This document shows positions 1-9,061 of a DNA stretch of 64,000 bases, in pieces. Location: the NCBI RefSeq assembly GCF_016907385.1, contig NZ_JAFBBU010000001.1, positions 1,364,001 to 1,428,000 of the forward strand. Reading direction: 5' to 3'. The first letter of the stretch is position 1, and each line of letters opens with the position of its first letter. This DNA comes from Subtercola frigoramans. GTDB lineage: Bacteria; Actinomycetota; Actinomycetes; Actinomycetales; Microbacteriaceae. The notes under the pieces were generated by a model that saw only the letters and a list, made by a program, of their open reading frames with translations, had not been told where the DNA came from and ran no database searches. The translations under genes were made by a program, and so were the position numbers.

Positions 1-1100
1 GCCGACGGTGTCGACGCGGCGAAGACCACGCTGTGGCCAGCGCTCTCCGGCCCGACATTACCCGCTGCATCCTGCTGCAGTGCAGAGACGGCAGAGCTGC
101 CGACAGGCACGCCCGTCGAGGTGCACGACCAGCTCGTATTCAGGACTGTGGCCGTGCAGGCGGCGAAGGGGCCGGCGAAAACGGTGACCAGTGCACCGCC
201 CTCCCCGGTGCCGGTGAAGGTGGCGTTGTTCGCCTGTACCGTTGCACCCGCGGCCGGAGTCAGTACGACGGGCACAGCGGGAGCATCCGAATCGACCTGC
301 AGGGTGAGCGCGGCACTCGGGTCGGAGTCTGTGCCACTGAACGACGTGGACTGGGTCGCCCGGGCGGTGAGGGTTCCGCTGGGAATGTCGGTACCGAGGT
401 TGCACGACCACCCACCCAGGGCATCGGCGACGTACGAGCAGGAGTACGAGCCAGCTGAGGCGGTCACAGTCGCACCGGGGTAGGCCGTGCCCCTGACGGT
501 ACCGAACCCGGTCGTCTGCGATGTGCCGGAGCCGGACGCGATGGTCGGCGCATTCAGCACGTTCACCGTTACAGCATCGCTGGAGTTGTCGTAACCCGGA
601 ACCAGTTGCACGACGCGAATCGTGATGTTCGGTCCGCTGGGAAGGGTCGGGGCCGCACAGCTCCAGTTGCCGGCGGTCGAGGCAGTGCTGATGCAGAGTG
701 GGTCACTCTGCGTGCTGCTGCTCACCTGGATGCTGCTTCGGGGCTCTGCAGTGCCTTCGATTGTGGTCGGGCCGCCCAGAAGCGCACCCGATCGCGGCGA
801 CGACAGCGCTGGGCTCTGAATGGGCGGTTGGGTCGGGGAGGGTGTCGGCGAGGGGGCCCCTGAGGGCGAGGGAGTCGATGCTGACGTTGGCGAGAAGGAC
901 GAACTCGGAGTGGGGCTCGGTGTCGGGCTGGCCGTCGCCGCCGTCGCGGGTTGCGAGGCCCCGACGATCGTGAATGCAAGCGTGAAGCCGAGCGTGAGAG
1001 TGATGGCGAGAAGCGGTGCTGCGAGCATCTGGACTCGCGAACGAGCGGCCCCCGGTACAACCGGTGCCAGCCCCTCGGTGCTTGATTTCAGAACAGTCAC
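1..1100 (-). CDS. Secreted Ser/Thr/Pro-rich protein with Ig-like repeats (3' end outside window)
   Basis: The frame is open from a GTG preceded by GGAAG (spacing 3 nt) to the window edge, so the C-terminus is missing. The product has a short basic N-terminus, one hydrophobic helix (about residues 25-50) ending near an Ala-rich signal-peptidase-like site, then a low-complexity Thr/Ser/Pro linker. After that come repeated beta-rich modules of roughly 80-90 residues, each with conserved Trp-Ser-Cys, Gly-Asn-Trp and paired Cys positions. This is typical of bacterial Ig-like repeats in actinobacterial cell-surface proteins. No catalytic motif is visible, so an adhesive or structural surface role is inferred. 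It is divergent from the TetR gene and shares its upstream region. Confidence 0.75.
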   Translation of the reverse strand, partial: MTVLKSSTEGLAPVVPGAARSRVQMLAAPLLAITLTLGFTLAFTIVGASQPATAATASPTPSPTPSSSFSPTSASTPSPSGAPSPTPSPTQPPIQSPALSSPRSGALLGGPTTIEGTAEPRSSIQVSSSTQSDPLCISTASTAGNWSCAAPTLPSGPNITIRVVQLVPGYDNSSDAVTVNVLNAPTIASGSGTSQTTGFGTVRGTAYPGATVTASAGSYSCSYVADALGGWSCNLGTDIPSGTLTARATQSTSFSGTDSDPSAALTLQVDSDAPAVPVVLTPAAGATVQANNATFTGTGEGGALVTVFAGPFAACTATVLNTSWSCTSTGVPVGSSAVSALQQDAAGNVGPESAGHSVVFAASTPS

Positions 1101-1251
1101 GTTCTTCCATTTAGCAAGGTAATGCCGTCAATGTCAAAGACCCATGCGGTTGCATCGACTATGGGGCACCCGCTCTGCACGGGGCGACGCTGAACCACGT
1201 CGTGGAACCAACAGTGGACAACACAGTCGCTGTGGGTCATAATCTGTCAAC

Positions 1252-1267
1252 TGGGTCAACTGACCCA
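1252..1267. promoter_or_regulatory. Candidate TetR operator palindrome
   Basis: TGGGTC-N4-GACCCA is a perfect 6-bp inverted repeat, and another TGGGTC half-site lies at 1233-1238. It sits just upstream of the preferred TetR start, in the position expected for autoregulation of the downstream operon. Operator function is inferred. Confidence 0.45.
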
Positions 1268-1291
1268 CTTGCCCGGGGGAGAGGTGATCTG

Positions 1292-1888
1292 GTGGGCCGA
1301 CTTGCTGTGAGTGAACGCCGCGAGCTCCTCCTTGACGCTGCTCTCGCCGTGATCGCCCGGCTCGGGGTCACGGGGGCCACGACCCGCGCCATCGTGGCAG
1401 AGGCCGGAGTATCGCTGGCGAGTTTTCACTACGCCTTCGAATCGCGCGACCAGTTGATCGCGGAGCTGGTCAGCCGCGTCATCCAGGGTGAGGAGGCGGT
1501 TCTGTCTGCTGTTCAGCCTGAGGGTGTCTCGATGAGAGACACGATTCGCCAAGGGCTGATCCAGTACTTCGACGTGGTGAAAGCCGATCCGCTCAGAGAG
1601 AAGGCAATGTTCGAACTCACGCAATACGCCATGCGATCGCCCGAGCTCGAACCGCTCGCACGGGCGCAGTACGACCGGTATTACGCGCTCGCCGAATCGG
1701 CCCTCGATGTGGCCGCTCGCTCCACCGGACTGTCCTGGGCCAGGCCGACTGCCGAACTGGCGACCTTTCTGGTGGTACTCACTGACGGTCTCACCCTCAA
1801 TTGGCTGGTCAACCGCGATGATGCTGCGGCCCTGGCCATCATCGATTTCGCCGCGGATTCACTCGGTGCGTTGGCGGTTGCAGCATGA
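1292..1888 (+). CDS. TetR/AcrR family transcriptional regulator
   Basis: A 198-residue protein with an N-terminal helix-turn-helix (about residues 8-52: first helix, TTRAIVAEAGVS turn region, then the recognition helix with SFHYAFESRDQL). An all-helical ligand-binding domain follows, normal in size for the family. I chose the GTG at 1292 because GGAGAGG lies 8 nt upstream and because it places the palindrome at 1252-1267 outside the gene. A longer form from GTG 1202 is possible. Its stop overlaps the next start by 4 nt (ATGA), so it is the first gene of a coupled operon and probably its local repressor. The ligand is unknown, perhaps a sugar or sugar acid judging from the neighbours. Confidence 0.85.
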   Translation: MGRLAVSERRELLLDAALAVIARLGVTGATTRAIVAEAGVSLASFHYAFESRDQLIAELVSRVIQGEEAVLSAVQPEGVSMRDTIRQGLIQYFDVVKADPLREKAMFELTQYAMRSPELEPLARAQYDRYYALAESALDVAARSTGLSWARPTAELATFLVVLTDGLTLNWLVNRDDAAALAIIDFAADSLGALAVAA

Positions 1889-3177
1889 GCGAGGGTTCAC
1901 AGACTCCCGACTCAGTCTTCAGCGACGCCACCATAACCGGGCTCTTCACCGAACCGACCAGACGGGTCGGCGGCGGGTGGATCGCCCTGTTCGCAGCAGC
2001 CTGGCTCGGCATCTGGATGGCGCAGCTCACGCCGATCCAGCTTCTGCTGCCGCTTCAGGTGGAGAACCAGCTGCACACCTCGTACTGGGTCGACAGCGTC
2101 GTGGCGTTCGGCATCATTTCCGGCATCGCCGGAGTCGCAGCACTCCTGGTCTTCCCCCTGACCGGCGCCCTCTCTGACCGAACCTCGTCCCGGTTCGGCC
2201 GCCGCCGCCCGTGGATCGCCGGCGGCACCGTGTTGTTCGCCGCGTCGCTCGTGCTCCTCGGACTCCAGGAGTCGCTGCTGGGTATCGGAGTCTTCTGGAC
2301 GCTCGCCATCATCGGCTTCTGCGTGCTGACCGCCTCTCTCACGGCGACGATCTCCGACCAGGTGCCGATCAACCAGCGCGGCTACGTCTCAGGCTGGCTC
2401 TCTGCACCCCAAGCGATCGGCATCATCCTCGGGCTGGTGCTCGTCACGACACTCTTCGTCTCGCAGTTCTCCGGGTACCTGGCCGTGGCCGTGGCGCTGG
2501 TGCTGCTCGTGCTCCCGTTCTGTCTCTGGATGCCCGATGCCGTGTTGCCGCGTGCCGATCGAGCCCGCGTCACCGCCCGTGAGTTCGTCGACGGCTTCTG
2601 GATCAGCCCGAAACGGTTCCCCGACTTCGGCTGGACGCTGCTCAGCCGCATCCTGGTCAACTTCGGCAACGCTCTGGGCACCACTCTGCTGCTGTACTTT
2701 CTGATGTTCGGCCTGAACGACGGTTCTGCCCAGGATGATCTCGTCGTACTCACTCTCATCTACATGGTGTTCGTGATTCTTGCAGCCCTGGGCGCGGGAG
2801 CCCTCTCCGACCGGCTAGAGAACCGGCGCGGCTTCGTCTTCGTCGCCTCCGCGGTACAGGGAGTCGCTGCCCTCATCCTCGCTTTTGTGCCCTCGCTGCC
2901 GGCGGCCATGGTGGCAGCAGGGATGCTCGGCCTGGGCTACGGCTGCTTCCTCGCCGTCGACCAGGCCCTCGCCACCCAGGTTCTGCCCGACCCCGTGACC
3001 CGCGGCAAAGACCTCGGAATCATGAACATCGCCACCGCTGTGCCCCAGGCGCTTTCGCCTCTGCTGGGTGCCGGGGTCGTCGCTCTCTTCGGCGGTTTCG
3101 CCGCACTGTTCGTTCTCTCCGCCCTGTTCGCCTTCGCCGGTGCTCTTGCCGTCGCCCGAGTGAAATCGGTTCGCTGA
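1885..3177 (+). CDS. MFS transporter, sugar/cation-symporter type
   Basis: A 430-residue integral membrane protein with about 12 hydrophobic segments. The loop between helices 2 and 3 carries the major-facilitator signature SDRTSSRFGRRRPW, a form typical of the sucrose/glycoside-proton symporter branch (SLC45/GPH-like) rather than drug exporters. It overlaps the TetR gene by 4 nt and the following deaminase by 1 nt. With a glycosidase and an FAD sugar-lactone-type oxidase in the same operon, import of a sugar or glycoside is the likely role. The substrate cannot be read from sequence. Confidence 0.85.
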   Translation: MSEGSQTPDSVFSDATITGLFTEPTRRVGGGWIALFAAAWLGIWMAQLTPIQLLLPLQVENQLHTSYWVDSVVAFGIISGIAGVAALLVFPLTGALSDRTSSRFGRRRPWIAGGTVLFAASLVLLGLQESLLGIGVFWTLAIIGFCVLTASLTATISDQVPINQRGYVSGWLSAPQAIGIILGLVLVTTLFVSQFSGYLAVAVALVLLVLPFCLWMPDAVLPRADRARVTAREFVDGFWISPKRFPDFGWTLLSRILVNFGNALGTTLLLYFLMFGLNDGSAQDDLVVLTLIYMVFVILAALGAGALSDRLENRRGFVFVASAVQGVAALILAFVPSLPAAMVAAGMLGLGYGCFLAVDQALATQVLPDPVTRGKDLGIMNIATAVPQALSPLLGAGVVALFGGFAALFVLSALFAFAGALAVARVKSVR

Positions 3178-4445
3178 TGCCCCTCTCCCTTGTCCGGTCT
3201 GGTGACCAGCCCTGGCTCGAACCCGCGAAGTACTGGGGCGGGCTCAGCGCGGCCACGGCTCACCTCGACACTCCGCTGGCCGCCCTCAGCCTTGCTGCGC
3301 TCTCGTACAACGCCTTCTCCATGCTCGACCGCGCGAACGGCAAACCCATCCGCGTCGCCAGCAAGTCCGTCCGGGTACGTGAGGTGCTCGACGCGGTGCT
3401 CGCGCTGCCCGGCTATTCCGGCGTTCTGGCCTACACCTTGCCCGAAGCACTGTGGCTGGCCGAGACGATCGACGACGTCGTCGTCGGGTATCCGAGCGTC
3501 GACCGTGCCGCCATCGCGCAGTTGGCGGCGGATGATCGGCTGGCCTCCCGCGTCACGCTGATGATCGACGACGTGGCGCAGCTCGATCTGGTCGACAGCG
3601 TTGTGCCGCCGACGGGCAGGGCGAGCATCCGGGTCTGTATCGAACTCGACACCTCGTTCGTCACCAGGGCACTGGGACACATCGGCGTGTGGCGCTCGCC
3701 GGTCTTCACCGTGGGCCAGGCCCGGGTGCTCGCGCAGGCGATCGCCGCGAGGCCGGGTTTCACGCTGGTGGGCCTGATGGGGTACGAGGCGCAGATCGCG
3801 GGCGTCGGCAACCGCCCGCGCGGCAACCCGGCCCGGGCCAGGGTGCTCGACTGGATGCAGCACCGATCGATCGCGGAACTTGCCGACAGGCGGGGCGCGG
3901 TCGTCGAGGCGGTGCGTGAGGTCGCCGACCTCGAATTCGTGAACGGCGGGGGAACGGGGTCGCTCGAGAGCACATCCGTCGACGAATCGGTCACCGAGAT
4001 CGCCGCCGGCAGCGGGTTGTTCGGTGGGCACCTGTTCGACACCTACTCGCGGTTCCGGCCGGCTCCGGCCGCGGCCTTTGCGCTGTCGGTCGTGCGCAAG
4101 CCGACCCCGGCGATGGCGACACTCCTGGGTGGCGGCTGGATCGCCTCCGGACCTTCGCAGCCCGATCGCCTGCCCGAGATCGCGTGGCCGCTGGGCCTCG
4201 AAATGCAGGCCCGCGAGATGGCCGGGGAGGTGCAGACGCCGCTCTCCGGTGCCGCCGCGGAGGCGCTTCAGATCGGCGATCGTGTGTGGTTGCGGCACAC
4301 CAAATCAGGGGAGCTCTCAGAGCACGTCAACTCCTTTGCCCTGGTCGACGACACGCGTACCGATGGAGAGGGTCGCGCCGGCGAACACAGCCAGGTTGTC
4401 GCCGAGTTGCCGAGCTATCGCGGCGAGGGGAAGGCCTTCCTGTGA
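3177..4445 (+). CDS. PLP-dependent amino acid deaminase/aldolase (D-threonine aldolase / D-serine deaminase-like)
   Basis: A 422-residue fold-III PLP enzyme. The N-terminal alanine-racemase-like barrel has the motif PIRVASKSVR near residue 60, whose Lys is the expected PLP Schiff-base residue. The C-terminal domain resembles the D-serine dehydratase-like domain (GGGWIASGPSQPDRLPE region, and a late H/S-rich metal-site segment). Family members split or dehydrate beta-hydroxy D-amino acids. Its ATG shares one base with the MFS stop and its TGA overlaps the next GTG, so translation is coupled on both sides. Why such an enzyme sits between a sugar transporter and an oxidase is unclear. It may act on a retro-aldol substrate specific to this operon. 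Confidence 0.75.
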   Translation: MPLSLVRSGDQPWLEPAKYWGGLSAATAHLDTPLAALSLAALSYNAFSMLDRANGKPIRVASKSVRVREVLDAVLALPGYSGVLAYTLPEALWLAETIDDVVVGYPSVDRAAIAQLAADDRLASRVTLMIDDVAQLDLVDSVVPPTGRASIRVCIELDTSFVTRALGHIGVWRSPVFTVGQARVLAQAIAARPGFTLVGLMGYEAQIAGVGNRPRGNPARARVLDWMQHRSIAELADRRGAVVEAVREVADLEFVNGGGTGSLESTSVDESVTEIAAGSGLFGGHLFDTYSRFRPAPAAAFALSVVRKPTPAMATLLGGGWIASGPSQPDRLPEIAWPLGLEMQAREMAGEVQTPLSGAAAEALQIGDRVWLRHTKSGELSEHVNSFALVDDTRTDGEGRAGEHSQVVAELPSYRGEGKAFL

Positions 4446-5755
4446 GTGCCACGGGCGCGAAGTGGCGCAACTGGGGCCGAACCGAGCAGGTCACCCCGCT
4501 GCGGGTGGAGCGACCGGCCAGCGTGGGCGCGGTCCAGCGCGCAGTCATCGCGTCTGGGCGCTCCGGCCTCACGATCAAGCCCGTTGGGGCCGGCCACAGC
4601 TTCACCGGTATCGCTGTCGCCCCCGGCGTTCAACTCGACCTCTCGGCGATTTCGGGGCTGGTCTCCATCGATACGGCACGACTGCGTGTGACTCTCGGCG
4701 CGGGTACGAACCTTCACCGGATCCCGGCGCTGCTGCAGCCGTTCGGCCTGGCGATGACCAACCTGGGCGACATCGACCGGCAGACGATCAGCGGGGCCAT
4801 CTCGACCGGAACCCACGGCACGGGCGCGCGGTTCGGCGGTATTGCCACCCAGGTCGTGGGTGCGGCGCTGGTCATCGGGGACGGCTCGCTGCTCGTCGTG
4901 AACGAGACAGAGAACGCCGAGCTCCTGCCCGCTGTGGCACTCGGGCTCGGCAGCCTGGGTGTGCTTGTCGAGGTGACGCTCCAGTGTGTGCCGGCGTTCG
5001 TGCTGCACGCGGTCGAGAAGGCCGAACCGCTCGCCGACGTGCTCGACTCGCTGGCTGCTCGTGTCGCCGCCACCGACCACTTCGAGTTCTACTGGTTCCC
5101 GCACACGAGCACGGCCCTCACGAAGACGAACACGCGGTTGCCCGGGTCAGCCGAGCGGCGCCCGCTGCCGCCGCTCAAACGGCTTCTCGACGACGAACTG
5201 GTCGCCAACCAGGTGTTCCGGGCAACGTGCACGGCCGGAACCCGGTTTCCCGCGGTCATCCCGAGGGTCAATCGTCTCGCCGAGAAGCTGACGGGCACAC
5301 GCGAATTCACCGATCATTCGGCGCGGGTCTTCGCCACCCGACGGACGGTTCGCTTCGTCGAGATGGAGTACGCGATCCCTGCCGCGGATGTACCCGCCGC
5401 CCTGCGCGAGATCGACGAGCTCATCGAACGGCGCGGCTGGCGCATCTCGTTTCCCGTCGAAGTGCGCTTCGCTGCCAGTGATGACCTGTGGCTGTCGACC
5501 GCATCGGGCCGCGACACGGGGTACATTGCAGTGCACCGTTTCTATCGCGACAACCCCGCGGAGTACTTTCGGGCAGTCGAGGAGATCATGATGGCGCACA
5601 GCGGCCGGCCGCACTGGGGCAAAGTGCACTACCGTGATGCTGCCTCGTTGGGCGAGGTCTACCCGCACTTCGGGCAGTTCTGCGCCCTGCGTGACCAGCT
5701 CGATCCCGAACGGCTCTTCACGAACACCTACCTCGATCGTGTGCTGGGCGCGTGA
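4442..5755 (+). CDS. D-arabinono-1,4-lactone oxidase family FAD-linked oxidoreductase
   Basis: A 437-residue protein of the vanillyl-alcohol-oxidase superfamily. The N-terminal PCMH-type FAD domain shows VGAGHSFTGIAV (about residues 47-58), where the His is the usual covalent-flavin position. The GAISTGTHGTG loop follows, and the C-terminal ALO domain ends with the diagnostic HWGK motif and the F-TN-YLD terminus. Relatives oxidise sugar lactones or polyols with O2, giving H2O2. The GTG start overlaps the previous stop, and the TGA overlaps the next GTG. It is clearly distinct from the alditol oxidase at 19470-20738. Confidence 0.85.
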   Translation: MSATGAKWRNWGRTEQVTPLRVERPASVGAVQRAVIASGRSGLTIKPVGAGHSFTGIAVAPGVQLDLSAISGLVSIDTARLRVTLGAGTNLHRIPALLQPFGLAMTNLGDIDRQTISGAISTGTHGTGARFGGIATQVVGAALVIGDGSLLVVNETENAELLPAVALGLGSLGVLVEVTLQCVPAFVLHAVEKAEPLADVLDSLAARVAATDHFEFYWFPHTSTALTKTNTRLPGSAERRPLPPLKRLLDDELVANQVFRATCTAGTRFPAVIPRVNRLAEKLTGTREFTDHSARVFATRRTVRFVEMEYAIPAADVPAALREIDELIERRGWRISFPVEVRFAASDDLWLSTASGRDTGYIAVHRFYRDNPAEYFRAVEEIMMAHSGRPHWGKVHYRDAASLGEVYPHFGQFCALRDQLDPERLFTNTYLDRVLGA

Positions 5756-7362
5756 GCGGCACCGATGCGGGTTCAGCAGGTGCCGCAGGTCCAGGCGGGT
5801 CAGGTTCAGGTGGGTCAGGTACAGGGCGCCCGGATGCCCGGCAGGGCGATCCCCGCCGAACCCGTGACCGCGCCGCGGGCCTGAACGGCCGTGTCTCAAG
5901 CGGCCGTTCCTCCCAGAGCCGCACCCGTGATCTCGACCAGTCGAGCGCCGAAGCCGAATCGTTCGCCGGCCTGCTCCCTCCCCGCTTCGTCGTGGGTGTC
6001 GCGACGAGCGCCTTCCAGATCGAGGGGGCCGTGCATGAGGGTGGGCGTGAGCTCTCGGTGTGGGACGACTTCACCGCCCAGCCCGGTCGTATCCTGGGTG
6101 GTGCGAATGCCGACGTGGCAGCAGACCACTACGGCAGGCTGAGCGAAGATGTCGCCCTGATGGCCGATCTCGGCATCGACTCCTACCGCTTCTCGTTCGG
6201 CTGGCCGAGGCTTCAGCCCCGCGGCTCCGGCTCCCTGAACCGCGAGGGTGTCGCGTTCTACGACCGCCTGCTCGACGAACTGCTCGCGGCCGGCATCAGC
6301 CCGATGGCGACCCTGTTCCACTGGGACACGCCGGTGGAACTGCGTGGCAGCTGGTTGAACCGCGACACGGCGCACCGCTTCGGCGACTATGCCTACGAGG
6401 TCGGCGAGGTCTTCGGCGACCGCATTGCCAACTGGGTCACGATCAACGAACCGGCGACCGTGATGTTGAACGGCTACGCCCTCGGCATCCACGCCCCCGG
6501 AACCACGTTGCTCTTCGACGCGGTGGCCGCCGGGCACAACCAGCTGCTGGGTCACGGTCTCGCCGTCCAGGCGCTGCGTGCTGCCGGCGTCTCGGGCGGA
6601 ATCGGCATCTCGAACGTCTACTCGCCGGTGCAGCCGGTGACCAGTTCTGACGATGACGTCGCCTTCGCCGGACTGTTCGACGTGCTGCACAACCACATGT
6701 TCGGGGACGCCGTGCTTCGCGGTACGTACCCGGTGGTGGCCGACGAGTTCGCCCGGCTGCTGCGGCCGCTGGTCGAGGCCGACGAAGCAGATCTGGCGAT
6801 CATCCACCAGCCGCTCGATTTCTACGGGGTCAACTACTACTTCCCGACCCGCATCGCCTCGGGGCCGGGGGGCGTTGGGTCGCCTGACGGAGATGCCTCG
6901 GCGATGACCTCGCTGCCCTTTCACCTGGGAGCCTGGCCGGAGTTCGAGTCAACCGGGTTCAGGTGGCCGAATGCTCCCGAGTTCCTCGCTGTCGCGCTGG
7001 CAGAACTGGCCGAACGCTATGGCGACACCCTGCCCCCGGTGTTCATCACCGAAGGCGGCATGAGCTCCCGCGATGCGGTGGTACTGGACGCCCGAACCGG
7101 CGTCGCCCAGATCGCCGACCACGCCCGCATCGACTACCTCTCGAACCACATCGCCTCTGCGCTCGCGGCGACCTCGGTCGGAGGTTCGGCAGAGGGCGTG
7201 GAACTGCGCGGATACTACGTGTGGTCGCTGCTGGACAATTTCGAGTGGGCGGCGGGGTTCAGCCAGCGATTCGGTCTTGTTCACGTCGACTTCACGACCC
7301 TCGACCGCACTCCGAAGAGTTCATTCGGATGGCTTCGGTCAGTATTGGAGTCACGCTTGTAG
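5752..7362 (+). CDS. Glycoside hydrolase family 1 (beta-glucosidase-like) with Gly/Ser-rich N-terminal extension
   Basis: A 536-residue protein. After a 65-70-residue Gly/Ser/Arg-rich low-complexity leader comes a normal GH1 barrel beginning PPRFVVGVATSAFQIEGA. The acid/base Glu is in TINEPATVM (about residue 232). The nucleophile region reads FITEGGMSS (about residue 433), where most family members have TENG. The barrel ends with YYVWSLLDNFEWAAG, the aglycone/glycone loop. Retaining hydrolysis of a beta-glycoside in the cytoplasm is expected. It is the last gene of the coupled operon (4-nt GTGA overlap). The N-terminal tail has no signal peptide and its role is unknown; a later start near residue 60 is possible. 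Confidence 0.88.
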   Translation: MSGTDAGSAGAAGPGGSGSGGSGTGRPDARQGDPRRTRDRAAGLNGRVSSGRSSQSRTRDLDQSSAEAESFAGLLPPRFVVGVATSAFQIEGAVHEGGRELSVWDDFTAQPGRILGGANADVAADHYGRLSEDVALMADLGIDSYRFSFGWPRLQPRGSGSLNREGVAFYDRLLDELLAAGISPMATLFHWDTPVELRGSWLNRDTAHRFGDYAYEVGEVFGDRIANWVTINEPATVMLNGYALGIHAPGTTLLFDAVAAGHNQLLGHGLAVQALRAAGVSGGIGISNVYSPVQPVTSSDDDVAFAGLFDVLHNHMFGDAVLRGTYPVVADEFARLLRPLVEADEADLAIIHQPLDFYGVNYYFPTRIASGPGGVGSPDGDASAMTSLPFHLGAWPEFESTGFRWPNAPEFLAVALAELAERYGDTLPPVFITEGGMSSRDAVVLDARTGVAQIADHARIDYLSNHIASALAATSVGGSAEGVELRGYYVWSLLDNFEWAAGFSQRFGLVHVDFTTLDRTPKSSFGWLRSVLESRL

Positions 7363-7424
7363 CCCAGCCTGCCCGCACGCTGGGAGCTTGCCACGTTTCG
7401 GCTGGATGATTCACGCCCAGAAGT

Positions 7425-7430
7425 TATAGT
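7425..7430 (+). promoter_or_regulatory. -10 element (TATAGT) of leaderless lemA
   Basis: TATAGT is followed by exactly 6 nt and then the lemA ATG, which leaves no room for a ribosome binding site. Confidence 0.6.
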
Positions 7431-7436
7431 GGTGGC

Positions 7437-8003
7437 ATGGGATGGCTAATTGCACTGATCGTTGTCGTGGTACTTGTCGTCATCATCGGCATCTACCTCT
7501 GGGCGACATACAACTCGCTGGTCACGCTGAACGTTCGCGTCGACGAGGCGTGGAGCGACATCACCGTGCAGCTCAAGCGCAGGGCCGACCTGCTGCCGAA
7601 CCTCATCGAGACGGTGAAGGGCTACGCAGCGCATGAAAAGGGTGTGTTCGAGGCCGTCACCAAGGCTCGGGCAGAGACGCTCAGTGCGCAGGGGCCGGCA
7701 GAGGCCTCCGTTGCCGAGAACCACATGCAGACCGCCCTCAAGAGCATCTTCGCCGTGGCTGAGGCTTACCCACAGCTCCAGGCCAGCCAGAACTTCCTCC
7801 AGCTGCAGGCCGAACTGGTCGACACTGAAGACAAGGTGCAGGCTTCGCGTCGCTTTTACAACGGCGGGGTTCGCGAGCTGAACACCAAGATCAAGGTGTT
7901 CCCCAACAACGTCTTCGCCAAGCGCCTCGGCTTCACCGCCCGCGACTTCTTTGAGGTGGCCGACCTGGCCGCCATCGCAGAGCCGCCGCGCGTGCAGTTC
8001 TGA
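7437..8003 (+). CDS. lemA: LemA family protein
   Basis: A 188-residue protein with one N-terminal transmembrane helix (residues 2-24, very Val/Ile-rich). The typical helical-bundle domain follows, with YNSLVTLNVRVDEAWSDI, LKRRADLLPNLIETVKGY and a terminal FEVADLAAIAEPP-type motif. LemA proteins are membrane-anchored and of poorly defined biochemical role, often encoded beside HtpX-type proteases as here. The ATG has no Shine-Dalgarno sequence and sits 6 nt after TATAGT, so the mRNA is probably leaderless. Confidence 0.93.
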   Translation: MGWLIALIVVVVLVVIIGIYLWATYNSLVTLNVRVDEAWSDITVQLKRRADLLPNLIETVKGYAAHEKGVFEAVTKARAETLSAQGPAEASVAENHMQTALKSIFAVAEAYPQLQASQNFLQLQAELVDTEDKVQASRRFYNGGVRELNTKIKVFPNNVFAKRLGFTARDFFEVADLAAIAEPPRVQF

Positions 8004-8078
8004 CGACCCCCCGCTCGCCGGGCGGCCTGAACGCAACAACCCCGAGCACAAACTGATCAAGCACTGAGGCGATAACGC

Positions 8079-8951
8079 ATGTACAAGGCGATAGCGCAGA
8101 ACAAGCGCAATACCGTCATCATCCTGGTGCTGTTCGTTCTCATCATCGGTGGTCTCGGATACCTGGCTGGCGCGCTCTATCGGAGTGTGAGCCTCACGGT
8201 GTTCATCCTGGTCGGCGCAATCGTGTTCGCGGTCATCCAGTACTTCTTCGCGGCCTCCCAGGCGGTGATCTCCAGCGGTGCCATCGAGATCCAGAAGTCA
8301 GACAACCCGAGGCTCTGGCGCACGGTCGAGAACATCGCCATCACCACGGGCATGCAGATGCCGAAGGTGTACATCATCAACGACCCGGCGCCGAATGCGT
8401 TTGCGACGGGTCGCGACCCGAAGCACTCTGTCGTCGCCGTGACCACGGGCCTCCTTGACATCATGACCGACTCCGAACTCGAAGGGGTCATGGCCCACGA
8501 GATGGGTCACGTGCAGAACTACGACATCCGCGTCTCGCTGATCGTCTACGGCCTAGTGGTGGCCGTCGGAATCATTGCCGACATGTTCTTGCGCATGGCA
8601 TTTTTCGGGCGCAACAACAACGGGAACAACCCGCTGATCCTGGTGCTCGGGCTCGTCGCCGCCATCATCGCTCCGATCATCGCCACCGTCGTGCAGCTTG
8701 CCGTATCTCGCCAGAGGGAGTACCTCGCTGACGCAACCAGTGCGATGACCACCCGCCACCCCGAGGCACTCGCCAGTGCTCTCGCCAAGCTCGAGGCCTA
8801 TGGCAGGCCCATGCAGAAGCAGTCGACCAGCATGGCGCACATGTGGATCGCTGACCCGCTGAAACCCGGTTTCATGGCGAAGCTGTTCGCAACGCACCCG
8901 CCCATCCCCGAGCGCATCGAACGCCTGCAGAAAATGGGCGGCTCGTTCTGA
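8079..8951 (+). CDS. htpX: M48 family membrane zinc metalloprotease HtpX
   Basis: A 290-residue inner-membrane protease. Two N-terminal transmembrane segments (about residues 11-60) come first, then the zinc motif HEMGH near residue 140, two more hydrophobic segments, and the third ligand in REYLADA. It degrades damaged membrane proteins, with the active site on the cytoplasmic face. GAGGCG lies upstream of the ATG. It is 75 nt downstream of lemA in the same direction, and the two are probably co-transcribed. Confidence 0.93.
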   Translation: MYKAIAQNKRNTVIILVLFVLIIGGLGYLAGALYRSVSLTVFILVGAIVFAVIQYFFAASQAVISSGAIEIQKSDNPRLWRTVENIAITTGMQMPKVYIINDPAPNAFATGRDPKHSVVAVTTGLLDIMTDSELEGVMAHEMGHVQNYDIRVSLIVYGLVVAVGIIADMFLRMAFFGRNNNGNNPLILVLGLVAAIIAPIIATVVQLAVSRQREYLADATSAMTTRHPEALASALAKLEAYGRPMQKQSTSMAHMWIADPLKPGFMAKLFATHPPIPERIERLQKMGGSF

Positions 8952-9061
8952 GCAAATGGCCGCTTCGCGGCTCGCGGCTGTGCCGCTCTCCATAAATCCC
9001 GTGGGACTGATTCACGGGCGGCGTGAATCTGGTGGCGAGGCTGTCTGGCTGCCTGCGTGAT

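Noticed and set aside
2937..4298. 453-codon minus-strand open frame
   Set aside because: It is fully antisense to the MFS and deaminase genes, His/Arg/Gly-rich, with no domain; a GC-driven shadow.
4024..5481. 485-codon plus-strand open frame
   Set aside because: It overlaps two convincing genes in another frame, has Arg/Ala-rich composition and no motifs.
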